Shown: positions 1-10,689 of the stretch, piece after piece
Numbering within the stretch: the first letter of the stretch is position 1
Layout of the letters: every line of letters begins with the position of its first letter
Source: Tillus elongatus
Taxonomy: Eukaryota; Arthropoda; Insecta; Coleoptera; Cleridae
Assembly (NCBI GenBank): GCA_964006375.1
Contig: OZ023269.1
Span: 8,735,926 to 8,799,925, forward strand
DNA: 64,000 nt
Direction of reading: 5' to 3'
The notes under the pieces: model-generated
The model's database searches: none
What the model was told of the DNA's origin: nothing
What the model saw: only the letters and a program-made list of their open reading frames with translations
Position numbers and translations under genes: made by a program

Positions 1-1051
1 TAAGTTGCTAAAGCAGATTAGAATAATCGAACACAGAATTAACCAGTTTGTATAAAAATGTAACGAAACTGCACTGCCTGTGCGTCGACAGACTGTGCAG
101 ACCAAAGCGAAGAAGTAAACCTTCCTGAGGAAAACCAATAGAAGGATATCGACCATCCTCACGAAAGCTAAGAAATTTGAGAAATTCCCTTTGCACTGAT
201 TCTAGACTTGCCACATGTATCTCATAAGTAGGAGCCCACACAACTGAGCCATATTCAAGTCGGGCCTAACCAAACAACGAAAGAGCCGGAGGAGGGTGTC
301 AGTCTGTGAGAAATTTTTGCTGTTTCTTATCAGAAACCCAAGAATTTTGTAAGCAGAACTGACAGTCTGCTCCTAGTGCGGTTTAAAAGATAGAGTACCG
401 TCAAAAACAATGCCATGGTCCCTAACTGTCCCGGGGCGATCAAGTGGAAGCCCTCTTATATTGTAATTGCGAAAGTAATTGCGTGCTTATTTCGAGCAAA
501 GGACATCACACAACACTTGGAAACATTCATAGAAAGACCACTCCGACAACCATTCATCAAGGATCGGAAGACTATTCTGGAGCTGCAAACAGTCATCAAC
601 ACTCGAAATATTTGCTAAAATCTTAATATAATCTGCATGCATTAAAAAAGGAACATGCAAAACATGTTTAACTGGGTCAATAAATATATTAAACAGTAAT
701 GGACCGAGTATGGAACCCTGCGGCACTCCCGAAGCTATGTGATAGGTGTCAGACTTGAAGCCCCCAACCTCAACAAATTGCCTCCTTTCACCCAGGTAAG
801 ATCTGAACAAGCCAAGCAAGCCCTCGGAGAATTCGATAACCCTCATCCTGTCAATTAGAACAGAATGATTTACAATCGAAGGCCTTAGATAGATCAGTAT
901 ACACAACATCAACCTGTGAAGAACGGTCGAGAGTGGACGCAATGAACTGTGTAACATCAACTAAATTCGTTACAGTCCATCTCCCTGGAATGAAACCATG
1001 CTGAGAAATAGAGAGTCTGTTTTTATGCGTTCTATAGGTCCGAATTCTCAC
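1..1051 (-). pseudogene. Jockey-like non-LTR retrotransposon RT, decayed, runs off left edge
   Basis: Reading the minus strand from 1051 down gives a reverse transcriptase broken by frameshifts and stops. The first segment (1051-851) has QHGFIPGRWTVTNLV and VVYTDLSKAFD, the palm region with the first catalytic Asp. The next (960-487) has SGVPQGSILGPLLFNIFI, the classic RT domain 4 motif. It is followed by HADYIKIL where an active enzyme has A-D-D, so the catalytic pair is damaged. The last open piece (241-8) is the post-RT region (WAPTYEIHVASLE, FLKFLSFREDGRYP) typical of jockey-clade ORF2. Motif order and lengths fit one minus-strand copy whose 3' end lies left of the window. It cannot be active. 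The family is confident; the exact clade is inferred. Confidence 0.85.
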
Positions 1052-1174
1052 TTTGAATTCATTTTTTCAAAACTCAATAGTCCCGGTCTCCTCGTAAGTA
1101 TTTTTAAAAAAGATGATTCGCTAAAAAGAGAAAAATAAATGCGAATAAGAATATAACTAAGCAAGACATAAAAT

Positions 1175-1380
1175 CGCAGAGATCAAGGAAGAAAGACAGT
1201 AGCAGTTCAAAGAAGGTAACAGCACAGAAGTGGAGTGCATAATTTGTACCAAACATTATTATGAATCTAAGCCAGAAAAATATAAGTGCCAACATTGAGG
1301 AGTTTGTGACCACAAAGGCTACGAGTGTGTGGAGAGAGGCAAAGACGAAATTTTGATCTGTGTGTCCTGACAGTGAGATT
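1175..1380 (+). pseudogene. Zinc-finger tail of a pogo-like transposase, relic
   Basis: One frame reads ECIICTKHYYESKPEKYKCQ, a stop, then GVCDHKGYECVERG and LICVS. The Cys-x2-Cys ... SKP ... C ... H ... C ... C-x2-(C) spacing resembles the PHD-like zinc finger at the C terminus of many insect pogo/Tigger-type transposases. Only this tail is present, with internal stops and a Lys/Ser-rich stretch before it. No DDE domain is adjacent. The identification rests on cysteine spacing alone, so it is tentative. Confidence 0.4.
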
Positions 1381-1448
1381 TTAATGATTATTCTTTAGTA
1401 GAAAAATCTGTTTTTTATTCAGAATATTTTGGTATTTCATTTTGCATT

Positions 1449-1454
<6 letters not shown>

Positions 1455-1525
<71 letters not shown>
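1455..1525. repeat. (TA)n microsatellite
   Basis: About 70 bp of uninterrupted TA dinucleotide. The flanks do not match the C or D modules that border most other (TA)n arrays in this window. Confidence 0.95.
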
Positions 1526-1529
<4 letters not shown>

Positions 1530-1992
1530 CTGGTAACCAGATCCACTAAACATGCATTTAAAGACAGAAAAACGTACCATTAGCTAATCAACACAAGTTA
1601 TTTTATCAACAAAACATTAAATTTCAAACAAGAATGCAAATAATTTAGCAAGAAAGTGGTGAATAAGTAAATAGAGCATATATAATTCAAATTAGTTATT
1701 GATATGATATATTATGTAATCAAATGAAGTTACTATAAGAAGTGTGGTAATGAAAGCATAAAATTGGCTTTAGAGCATTTAAAATACTAAATTAGCTAAG
1801 CCCAAATTTACATTAACAAACAATCAATCGTATTTAAACAAACGCAGCCAAGTCAATTGTGCTTAAAATTAAACAAGAAAATTGTTGACTTAAATTTAGA
1901 TTGTACATAAAAAGACTAATTAAGCGAGTAAGTAATATAGACGGATCCAATAAGATAATTTTTACATTCTGTGGGGAGAAGTTTTTTGTAAC

Positions 1993-1994
<2 letters not shown>
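1526..1994. other. AT-rich DNA, nothing recognised
   Basis: No coding signal, tRNA-like element or match to the recurring modules was seen here. Confidence 0.5.
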
Positions 1995-2086
<92 letters not shown>

Positions 2087-2087
2087 G
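1995..2087. repeat. (TA)n followed by (GA)n microsatellite
   Basis: A TA array to about 2060 passes directly into (AG)13 at 2061-2087. It abuts the left end of the mariner-type element that begins near 2098. Confidence 0.95.
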
Positions 2088-2370
2088 GTGGCGCATTGAA
2101 AACGACACAGACCGATTTGCGCCCAGAGAAAAAAAAAATCAGAAACGCTGAAACACGTCAATTTTAATATTGAGGGGGACATGTTTTGACATAAAACTAA
2201 ACTTTGTCACATCAACCCCTTAAGGGTGGTGATAACAACCCTTATATTTTAAATAGGGAGCATGGGTCGAGTGTTACATTATTTGAAACCTCTTTCTTTT
2301 ATTAATGCAGCACACTATTCTTTTGGAAGTTTTATCAACTCGTTTAAAAGTTATTCACAGTTGAAGATGG

Positions 2371-2486
2371 AAAAACGCATTTCACTCATTGCGATAAGAA
2401 ATATTCTGATAGTCAATGTTTTGTTGGTTTGTCAACAAAAAATTGACTATCAGAACATTTCTTATCGGAATGAGAGAAATGCGGTT
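2371..2486. repeat. Near-perfect internal palindrome next to the left TIR
   Basis: aacgcatttcactcattgcg ... gttttgttg at 2375-2426 is mirrored by caacaaaaaattgac ... aatgagagaaatgcg ending near 2484, with a short loop. It contains the subterminal motif cattgcgataagaaat in both orientations. Confidence 0.85.
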
Positions 2487-2548
2487 TATTATTTCAGTTT
2501 ATCGGTCGGTTTGATACTTGATAGTACTACCGAACATTAATTTCACAA

Positions 2549-3616
2549 TGGTGTATAATGTAGAAGAAAGAGTTAAAATAATTACTCTTTTTTTTTTCAA
2601 AAACGATGACTGTGCCAACCGTACCGCAAATTTGTTTAATGAACGACATCCGGACAGACATGTTAACAGAAAATACATTTTGGAGTTAGTTGCAAAGTTT
2701 CGATAAAGTGGTTCAGTAACCAACAAAAAACGGGATCCTGAATGTGAATTTCCGGTTAGAAATGATACTACTGAGAAGTTTTAGGACAAATTGCTGCAGA
2801 CCCAACTTTGAGCACGAGAAAATTGGCCACTGTTTTAAACATCAAATGAAGAACTATCCAGCGAATATTGAAGCATCATAAATTTCACCCGTATAAAATT
2901 CATCTTGTACAACAACTGAATGAAGATGATTTTGATCGGCGGCTGGAGTTTTGTGAAGTTATGACTGCATGAATAGCAGATAACGGGAACTTTCTGTTCA
3001 ATATATGTTTTTCAAACGAGTGTACGTTGTTATTAAACTCTACAGTCAATAGTCATAATTGTCGTTATTGGGCAGATAATAATCCAAGAAAAATCCACAC
3101 TCAAACTCCACAGAAATTAAAAGTCTGGACTGGCATTTTTGGAGACCGTTTAATCGGACCATTTTTTCTTGATAGCAATTAGAGTGGCAAAACGTATTTG
3201 CAGTTACTAGAAGATATCGTTAACCCTCTACTAATTGACATTGTTGAAAATGATGATCGCTATCAAGGAGATCAATTAGTGTTTCAACAAGAAGGAGCTC
3301 CTCCGCATTTTTCACAACGTGTTAGGAAGTTTTTGAACAGGTAGTTTCCAGAGCAATAGATTGAGCGTAGAGGTGCTATTGAGTTCCCCCTAGATCACCG
3401 GATTTAACTCCTTTGGACTTCTTTCTATGGGGCCATTTAAAGAGTACAATTTACGCAACAGAACCGGAGTCTCTGGAAGAATTGCGACGACGCATTGTTG
3501 AAGAATGCCGTTTAATAACTCCACAAATGCTCCAGAATGTCAGAGCTCGTTTTGTACAAAATTTGTACTTTTGTATGGAAGCTGGTGGTCAACAATTTGA
3601 ACACTTACTTAACTGA
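2549..3616 (+). pseudogene. Mariner-like (DUF4817/DD41D) transposase pseudogene
   Basis: It starts at ATG 2549 with [16 protein letters not shown] and [12 protein letters not shown], the helix-turn-helix region. A middle part reads HHKFHPYKIHLVQQL and DDFDRRLEFCE. The catalytic core follows: FSNECT around 3011 (the usual first Asp is Asn), then WTGIFGDRLIGPFFL, then VFQQEGAPPHF around 3290 (the usual second Asp is Glu). After a 1-nt deletion in the C-run near 3390 it reads SPDLTPLDFFLWGHLK and ends at 3616 (QQFEHLLN). The second to third catalytic positions are 41 residues apart. There are several in-frame stops. The family is clear and the copy is dead. Confidence 0.88.
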
Positions 3617-4247
3617 ATAAACATTTTTAAACGTTTGGTTTTGTTTTTTAGTTTGAAAACTTGACTAATCAGTGCATTTCTTATCGCAATGAATGAAACA
3701 CCTTCTTGCAACTCCAACTGTGAATAATTTTAAAACGAGTTGATAAAACTTCCAAAAAGATTAGTGTGCTGATTTCAGAAAAGAAAAAGCTTTCAAATGA
3801 TGTAACACTCGAACCATGTTCCCTATTTAAATATAAGGGTTGTTGTCACCACCCTTAAGGGGTTGATGTGACAAAGTTGAGTTTTATGTCAAAACATGTC
3901 CCCTTCAATATTAAAATTGACGTGTTTAAGCGTTGCTTTAAAAAAAGTTTTTCTGGGTCTGTTTCGTTTTCTGTATACATACGATCATTCAATATTGCGT
4001 AAATAATATAGTTAAAAATTACATATTAATGACTTAGTTAAATACTTAAGAAGGAAAAATTAAAAGAATAGATCCAATCATAAAAAGGGTATTTATTTAA
4101 TTGGAAAATATGATCACAGAACATTGTTGTTAAATATTTCAATAAATCTATGTATGAGCTTTGAATCGATGTATTGATATAGGAGAAGGAGCTGGTGCAG
4201 ACAGAAACAAAACAATAGATAGATAAATAACACATAATATAAGACAT

Positions 4248-4271
4248 TTGTTTGTTGTCACAAATAATAAC

Positions 4272-4306
<35 letters not shown>

Positions 4307-4312
4307 AATAAT

Positions 4313-4387
<75 letters not shown>

Positions 4388-4436
4388 TTATTATTATTAT
4401 TATTATTATTATGTTATTATTTGTGACAACAAACAA
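4248..4436. repeat. Palindromic array: unique arms, (TAA)n, central (TA)n
   Basis: ttgtttgttgtcacaaataa at 4248-4267 is repeated as its reverse complement at the right end (to 4436). Inside it are (TAA)n on the left and (TTA)n on the right, with a (TA)n core at 4316-4389. The whole 189 bp folds back on itself. Confidence 0.9.
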
Positions 4437-4439
4437 TAT

Positions 4440-5827
4440 AGTAATATGTGTAAATAAGTTTAGGGTGTTGTGCCTTGTTTTACTAAAAAAATAAACATTG
4501 TAGAACCAGTAAAAGCATAAGTGACCTATTTTCCCCCACTAAGTAGCTAGAACGGGATACATGCCACGTAGTTACAAAAATTTTTTGTTTGTTTATGTGA
4601 CTTTCTTTTAGGAAAAGTGGTGGCAGTCAAAGTTTCATTTATCAGTGAAACTAGAGCCAAAAATTGTCCTTTACATTACCTTATTTGAAAAAGTTATGAT
4701 GCCTAGAACACTAAGTATCCCGTTCCACGCAACTCTTTCCTGTAGGTGTTTTACTGATGAAACAAGTGCTTCAGTAGTATCTATAAGCAACAATGCTCAA
4801 TTGTTTTTCTCAAATATGGATTCAACTTAATAAAAACTTACCTAGAATATTCCATTTGCCATTTTTTCTAAAGTAAAAATAAAGATATTAAGGGAATGAA
4901 CTGTTCGATAGATCACCTGCAATATGTAGTTGTTCTAGTTTTGTTTTTTGTATAGACTTGCAATTATAGTTACTTTTTACATAATGTATCTGATTCATAT
5001 TGCATTTAACTATCTAAATATTTGCGATAGTAGATACCCACAGCTGATTATGCTTTTTTTGTATCTAGTTGATTTTGTATCGGGTAAAAATTATTTTTAT
5101 GCCATGTCGTGCAAATAAATACCTAAATAAATATTAAAATGTTCAGAGATTTTTAAGAATAACGCTTTGGAATATTTCAATTCTAAGCTGGGTTCTAAAA
5201 AGTGGTTTCATTTTCATTACTTTTATGAGTAACATTAACTCATTTTAAGAACACGCTGTATAACTTTATGCCCCAGACACAAACTCTTCTGCTGCTTTTT
5301 TTTTATTCGCACAATAAAACATCTGATCCATCATCTGAATTTCCCACCATATTTGGCAATTTAAGTACGGACGACCGAACGTACATGGGCATGAATATTT
5401 TTACTGCCCCGTTCAATCTTGAATCAGACAGCAAATTCATTTTTTAAGCGGACAAATTAAAACGGTCAATTGTATTAAAAGAGAAATAAGAATGAAAAGG
5501 GAATGTCACTATGCAAATTTGAATCCAGGATTTGCATACCGACTTTTATGGGAGGTATAAAATGACAAACGCAATTTAATGTGTCACTGCTCCCTATAAA
5601 CTTTTATAAACAGTTATTTAAATTCCGCAGGAGTAGTTCATTTATTTCGGTAACTCATATACTATATATCAAGTTCCCTTTTATAGAATATATACACTAA
5701 CACATGAGAAATCCGAAGAATTATTAATGTTAACGCCTACGAATGTAAAGCAGAAAACATGGACCTTGAACCGAAATTCCAGTCACTTTAATTTTTAAAT
5801 GTTAATGCTATCGATCTAATCAAATAG
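4440..5827. other. AT-rich DNA, no gene recognised
   Basis: A short inverted pair, gaacgggatac near 4552 and gtatcccgttc near 4718, may mark an old element. Otherwise nothing was recognised; the short ORF at 4645-4830 has no family resemblance. Confidence 0.4.
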
Positions 5828-6141
5828 TCTGGACGCAGTAAGTGCGTTATGGTAGGAATTTTCATAAAAATATTTTTAATTGCAAACATGTGTGTTTTTT
5901 TTTTACGAAAGCAGCATCCGATATGGTTACCAGTATAACCTATATAGTATGAACAATGTGCCATGTTCCATCAAAATAACTTTTTGTTTGAAAATGTACA
6001 GACATTTTTGAAAGTAAATTTAAAGTGTTCCCGAAAAAACTCGTTTCTTGGTCAACCTTATAGATTAATAGCAAATTGAGCTATTCAAATTTAAAGCATT
6101 TAATCAAAATTCGCTACCATAACGAACCTGCTGCGTCCCGA
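5828..6141. mobile_element. Module A: MITE-like repeat with about 30-bp TIRs
   Basis: It begins tctggacgcagtaagtgcgt and ends with the inverted form (attcgctaccataacg ... ctgcgtcccga). The interior includes aacctatatagta and gtgttcccgaaaaaactcg. Other full or nearly full copies lie at 35134-35392, 44400-44687 and 46961-47282, with fragments near 22080, 26030, 45661, 50630, 55340, 58020, 62400 and 63205. There is no coding capacity. Confidence 0.85.
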
Positions 6142-6387
6142 ATTACTTTTCTTGCAAACATGCATTATATTCCGACGGAAAATGCAAAAATGCAATAACA
6201 TAAGGCGTGTTCGATTATATAAAAAAAATGAAAATTTGTATCACCAACTACTTATGGGTCATCCTGTGATCAAGATACCCTATAATTAATTTATACCAGT
6301 TCTTTGTGTCTTGTATAATAACGGATATATTAAGCTTTATTGATTCTTTACCAAAATTCAACAAAAATTATATACCATTAAACGATA
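6142..6387. repeat. Module B of the composite repeat
   Basis: Contains aacataaggcgtgttcg, tatcaccaactacttatggg and a cttgtataataac tail. The same block follows module A at 47283-47544 and occurs at 23260-23470, and inverted at 34905-35130 and 54471-54560. Confidence 0.8.
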
Positions 6388-6618
6388 ACGTCTATAGCTA
6401 AAAAAAAAAAAGGTAAGATGCTTACTGGCAATTAGGCCATTGCTGACCCTTTTTGCTCATCTAAACTAGCCTACCATCCACCTTGAGCTCGATCTCAACG
6501 ACGACAGTGATTTGAAAAATCATCCGCTGCCGGTGAGTCTCGAACCGTCGACCCCCGAGTCCGTATTGGAAAGTCATCGCCTTTCCCGCACGGCCACGAA
6601 GACGTACGTCTATAGCTA
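6388..6618 (-). mobile_element. tRNA-derived SINE with 13-bp target-site duplication
   Basis: An insert at 6401-6605 (about 205 bp) is flanked by acgtctatagcta at both 6388-6400 and 6606-6618. The paralogous sequence near 47552 has the same flanks without the insert, an empty site. On the minus strand the 5' part reads gtggccgtgcggg (Pol III A box) and then ggttcgagactc (B box), about 40 bp apart, as in a tRNA. The 3' end is a run of about 11 T on the minus strand (A-run 6400-6411 on +). The SINE identity is supported by A/B boxes, length and target duplication; the parent tRNA was not determined. Confidence 0.88.
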
Positions 6619-7135
6619 AGACTACTGCCAAAGCATCAGAGAAAGGGTCTATTTGAAATGAATTTTCTGGAAATATTTTAGTAAAATAAAGGACAATGAC
6701 GGTTGAATCTAAGACTTGAGGCTTTGTAAAACATTCTTCTTGAGATATTTTCTTTCCATACCTCGTATTAGTTTCAGGTTCTTTGCCTAAATGTTGCCAA
6801 TTTTGACGTTTTAAATCGCGACTTTGACGTTTTGAGGAAAACCCCAATTTATTTGTCTTTAAATGCCTATAATTTTTTTATCTTTTACCCTGGAGAGCTG
6901 AATTTTGGTAGGTGATTTACCCATAACGATATAAACTGGCGCACCAAACTTGGTTTCCCTGGCATTGTTATTTCCGGAGATATACATTTTTTTTTCAAAG
7001 AAAACACAAGATTTTCCGGGCAAGCCAGGGCCGATTTTCCTGGTTAACGAACTTATCCAATCCACTTGCAAAAGAAAGGTATTCACCGAATTTAATCAAA
7101 ATCCTCGTATTATTTTTTGAGTTATCGGTGAGATA

Positions 7136-7138
<3 letters not shown>
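6619..7138. repeat. Module C of the composite repeat
   Basis: Marked by actgccaaagcatcagagaa, aatgaattttctggaaat, ttttgacgttt and gttttgaggaaaacccc, ending in a gagttatcggtgagat edge beside a (TA)n array. It matches 47553-48098 closely, and 34560-34760 and 53624-54260 in the other orientation. The ORF frames through it are not conserved as protein. Confidence 0.8.

Positions 7139-7226
<88 letters not shown>
7139..7226. repeat. (TA)n microsatellite at the C-module edge
   Basis: About 88 bp of TA directly after the C-module terminus. To the right, about 45 bp (cttttggaatgttgcaccac) recurs after another (TA)n array at 17951. Confidence 0.95.
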
Positions 7227-7228
<2 letters not shown>

Positions 7229-7652
7229 TTTGGAATGTTGCACCACACTGTAATCACTTTAAATATACACTTTACAAAGTTTTTGAAAATTAACAGGAGT
7301 AATAAAAATTTTATAATTAAATTCCCCATAAAACTAAATAATAGTTTTTTAAATTCGCCAATAGGTTAAAAAATTCTGTCATATTTTAAAGGTGAATCAA
7401 CCCTTTAAAATACTTCAATGGAATTCTTATTACTGTCGATTATTCTTCTTGGCACACTCAACACGTGCACCAAATTTAATTCTTCTAAGTTCATAACTGA
7501 GATTTTAATTTTTACCCAAATTAGAAACCCTACTTTGAAGGCCTATAACTTCTCAAGGGTGCAACTTACTATAGGGGTAAGTTGCATTAAATCACAATAT
7601 TTTGGGTTCCCCTACATGCCTCGGCTCTTTGCCGGTCCTTATGCGAATCACC

Positions 7653-7736
<84 letters not shown>

Positions 7737-8168
7737 AAATATAATAAAATCAACTTATCAAGGCAACAAAAGCCATAATAACAATCATAATAATTAAATG
7801 TGTAATTTACAATAAGAGCAATGAAATCAAATAAAAATTCCGACGTACATCATGTTATTATATTATTACAAATATTTTCAATCCAATTAAGTATTCTGTT
7901 TGATATATTAAATCAAAAACCAGTTTTTACAAGAAATGGGAATTCTAAGTCAGTCTGCTCATTTAAAACAAGGCAGTTGTCGTCATCTATATGCTGTATG
8001 TCTGTAATTCTTCAAAGAAGTCAAGTTTGCGCTAGTCTTTATAAAAGATAGTGGTTCTTTGCGGTTATTTACTGTAAACCTAACTTGAGTATTTATAATA
8101 TGTTATGCAAATATAGATTTGTCAGCGTGGTTATTGTAGGTGCCAAAATATGTTCTCTGTATCGGATG
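7227..8168. other. AT-rich DNA with a (TA)n array at 7656-7732
   Basis: The TA array follows gcgaatcaccctg, a phrase common at ends of insect DNA transposons. Apart from that array and the short block shared with 17951, nothing was recognised. Confidence 0.5.
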
Positions 8169-8393
8169 TTAAAACTTTTGGAAGTTGCAAGATGATATAT
8201 GAGGATCTTGATTCTCCCACACGTTTGTTTCTGAATTTAAATATTGCCAGGCAAGTAAGGTACTTTCATCTGTAAATACTGTTTTATTCACAAAGGGTGT
8301 ATCTGCATTTCGATTCTTTGTGAAGAAACAGAAAGATTGTAGCCTATCTGTAGAATCAGCTGGCAAAAATTCTGTATTAATGTTAGGTGGCAA
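8169..8393 (-). pseudogene. Possible mariner-like transposase fragment
   Basis: The minus-strand frame contains KTVFTDESTLLAWQYL and ENQDPH. FTDEST followed about 20 residues later by a W.N.NPH-like phrase matches the region round the first catalytic Asp of DUF4817/mariner-type transposases. Nothing recognisable follows. The N-terminal part of the open frame is probably not coding. Tentative. Confidence 0.4.
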
Positions 8394-8639
8394 TTCTCAG
8401 AACCGAATGTTTAATTACACTAACATTTTATATATTTTTTGGGTTCTCTTTGCTTACATGGTGATTAATATCCCAAATATGTCAGGTCTCTTAGTTTGCC
8501 CGACTTATTTATGGTGACAATCTTCCCTTTTGGGTAACCTAGCAAATTTTACAAAGTTTACTTTTGTTGGAAATATAACTTGCAAATTGGCTTTTTTGAA
8601 AATGTTATCTAGACCCGTCGTAATTCAGGGCTCAAATAA

Positions 8640-9470
8640 TGGGTATTGTTTGTGCGTACGTATGATGTAAGTGATTCGGAATGTAACTTAAGTTGTAGTT
8701 TCCTTCCTGTGAACATCAAATTCTAAAGTGTTTTTCTTTTCTCTGATAACCAAATACATATACAAAAGGTGGCTTATTATTAATTTCAAATTCGTGGGTA
8801 CATTTTATAGAGCCAAATGTACAATTTGGCAATCAAATCGTCTATTTTGCATATGTTTGTGTTAAAACACCACGAAAATATCATCCAGATAACGAAACTA
8901 TACTCTAGGAAAATACCCTCTTTCGCTTTCTAGATCCGTTTCAGATCTACTCATGAAAATGTCCGCAATAAATAAAGACTGGGATTTCCGATTCCCCCTT
9001 TGGTTTGTTCAAAAAACTCATTGTTAAGTTAAACTATATTTAGTTTGATACAAAGATTCGTTAACGCTAAATATTTGTTATAGACCTCTTTTAACAGCTT
9101 TTCTAAATACGTTAGCGTTTGTTTCGTGGGAACGCTAGGAAACAAAGAGGCTACATCAAACGAAATCAAAACGTCGCCTTCAACCATTTTAACATCTTTA
9201 ATTTTATTAATCAATTCAAGCGAATTTGACACTAACAAACTTTTTTGTTTGGCAGGCAACGCAACTGATTTGTCAGCCACTTCATTAAATTATATATCGG
9301 GGAATCTATAGTCGAAACAAAATGTCTCATAGTGTTTTCCGCTTTATGGATTTTTGAGAAACAATACTTTTTGGGGACTTTTGGATTTGCAACTTGTAAC
9401 CTTCTTGCTTAGTGTTTTGTTATAAGGTTGTGACAACTCATTAAACTGTTTTTAACATCAGAAGTAATTT
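8640..9470 (-). pseudogene. Penelope-like element reverse transcriptase relic
   Basis: From 9470 down, the minus strand reads PKKYCFSKIHKAENTMRHFV and IDSPIYNLMKW, the start of Penelope-type RT. A frameshift follows, then EGDVLISFDVASLFPSVPT (palm, catalytic Asp in SFDV). Degenerate text equivalent to FxEQTxGxxxGNP is next, then RYLDDIFVV near 8880-8900, where the catalytic YLDD is still intact. LVIREKKNTLEFDVHRKE follows in the thumb region. Several stops and frameshifts separate these. Motif order matches the Penelope-like family and not the jockey LINEs elsewhere. A GIY-YIG domain was not found. Confidence 0.8.
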
Positions 9471-10466
9471 TTTAATTTATTAACAAAATATTTTCATCGC
9501 TGTTCAAAAGCCCATTTGTGCTGATATTCAAGTAAAAATTTTGTTAATCACTTTTCTAGATATTATTTTTATACGTCAATACGTCATCTCGGTTTGATAT
9601 GATTAAAGGAACAAGAATTAAATGCCTTCCTACCAGTAGTCAACCCTGGGGTGTTTAAAAAATAAAAACATTGTCTGGTAGAAAAGCCTTTGTATTTAGT
9701 TCTTTAATCACTTTTGTAAATATAAAAAAAATAGAAATTCAGTTTGTGAATTTAACACCCTGCGTCTGTTTTTAATTGTGACTTTTGGACTTGTGTAAAT
9801 TTAGGTAACCGGTAATATTTTAATGCCAATAAGAGTCTATTGCCCTATGTATCATTAATTTTGGACCACATGTATAAGAAATTATATCTTCTAAATTTAA
9901 TTTGTTTACATTCTGATCAACTCAGTTTGCAAACAAAGCGATCGTCACGATAGGGTTGCGGTAATTTGGGGTTTATTCAAGTGCACTTTTATAGTTTGTT
10001 TTTAACTGATAGCTGAGCTACTTTCAAAAGAAAAAAACTACCGAGCCTACATATCATGTCAGCAATTAATATATCGCAGAATGCGAAGGTCATTTATCAC
10101 AAGAAACAATTCCGAAATTCTAAACTGAACGTCTCGCCATTTAGATTTGACCTAGTTATACTATGTAAATCAAAGATGAAGCTTCAGCATCCACCAAAAA
10201 CTTCATTGCATATTAATAAAGCCGTTTTGCAACAAGTTATATAATGTTTAGTAAACAATATTGAGACAGAGAAGAAGGAGAAAATATGTGTATAAGCGAA
10301 AGAGAGAAAGCCAGAGAAAGGGGCGGAAGAAAGAAGGAAATTTGTCGTACTTGAACATCGACATGAATACTTAAATATACAATTTTTTTAAGCTAATCTT
10401 AAAATATTCTGAGTTTGTGTTTTTAATTTAAATAAATTGTCTAATTAAATTCTTTAATTCTTCCAG
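9471..10466. other. AT-rich DNA upstream of exon 1; Penelope-type end near 9655-9710
   Basis: aaaacattgtctggtagaa (near 9664) with its flanks is repeated at 44201, next to another Penelope RT piece, so it may be a terminal part of those elements. Nothing else was recognised. Confidence 0.4.
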
Positions 10467-10525
10467 GTTTCGATTCCCACGGCGGCAAACGAAAATGGAA
10501 ATTCGTGCATAGAGAAATTGCAATG
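10467..10525 (+). CDS. Host exon: cytoplasmic tail of a putative M13 (neprilysin-type) peptidase
   Basis: A pyrimidine-rich tract and AG (10465-10466) precede a 59-bp segment ending at a consensus donor, gtaagt. Read from the first base it is open for 19 codons (VSIPTAANENGNSCIEKLQ) and leaves TG. The next candidate exon, at 26696, starts with G, giving TGG (Trp), and continues open. The +3 frame of this exon looks attractive too but meets TAG three codons into exon 2. Position just before a membrane anchor, with Trp at the tail-anchor boundary, fits the N-terminal cytoplasmic tail of neprilysins. Upstream exons, including the start codon, were not found. The splice call is good; the family rests mainly on exon 2. 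Confidence 0.6.
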
Positions 10526-10689
10526 GTAAGTCTTTTCTAAACATATTTCAAAACATTCAAAAAACTTTAAATATTTTTTTATTGAATCATAGCATGTTAT
10601 CTTAGTTAACAGTTCTCAGTTAGCAATAGTTTAGAAATTATATATTAGAAAAGTAAAAAGTACAAACAACGTGTAGTTCGTTAGATGTG

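Larger units (their letters stand above)
2098..3971 (+). mobile_element. DD41D-type Tc1/mariner element with long TIRs
   Basis: The terminal inverted repeats are about 290-310 bp each. The left arm runs from about 2098 to 2405 and the right arm from about 3663 to 3971. For example, the segment at 2149-2280 (cacgtcaattttaatattga, then ccccttaagggtggtga) returns as its reverse complement at 3790-3935. A transposase pseudogene lies between the arms on the + strand. The motif cattgcgataagaaat occurs near the inner edge of both arms, a possible transposase-binding subterminal repeat. The outer ends are eroded by AG repeats on the left, so no TA target duplication could be confirmed. Long TIRs plus the DUF4817-type transposase are seen directly; the DD41D label rests on counted residue spacing. 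Confidence 0.85.

Noticed and set aside
10467..10525. Alternative frame of exon 1 reading FDSHGGKRKWKF and VHREIAM
   Set aside because: It looks protein-like but meets a TAG three codons into the phase-compatible exon at 26696. Only the other frame continues through the transmembrane exon.
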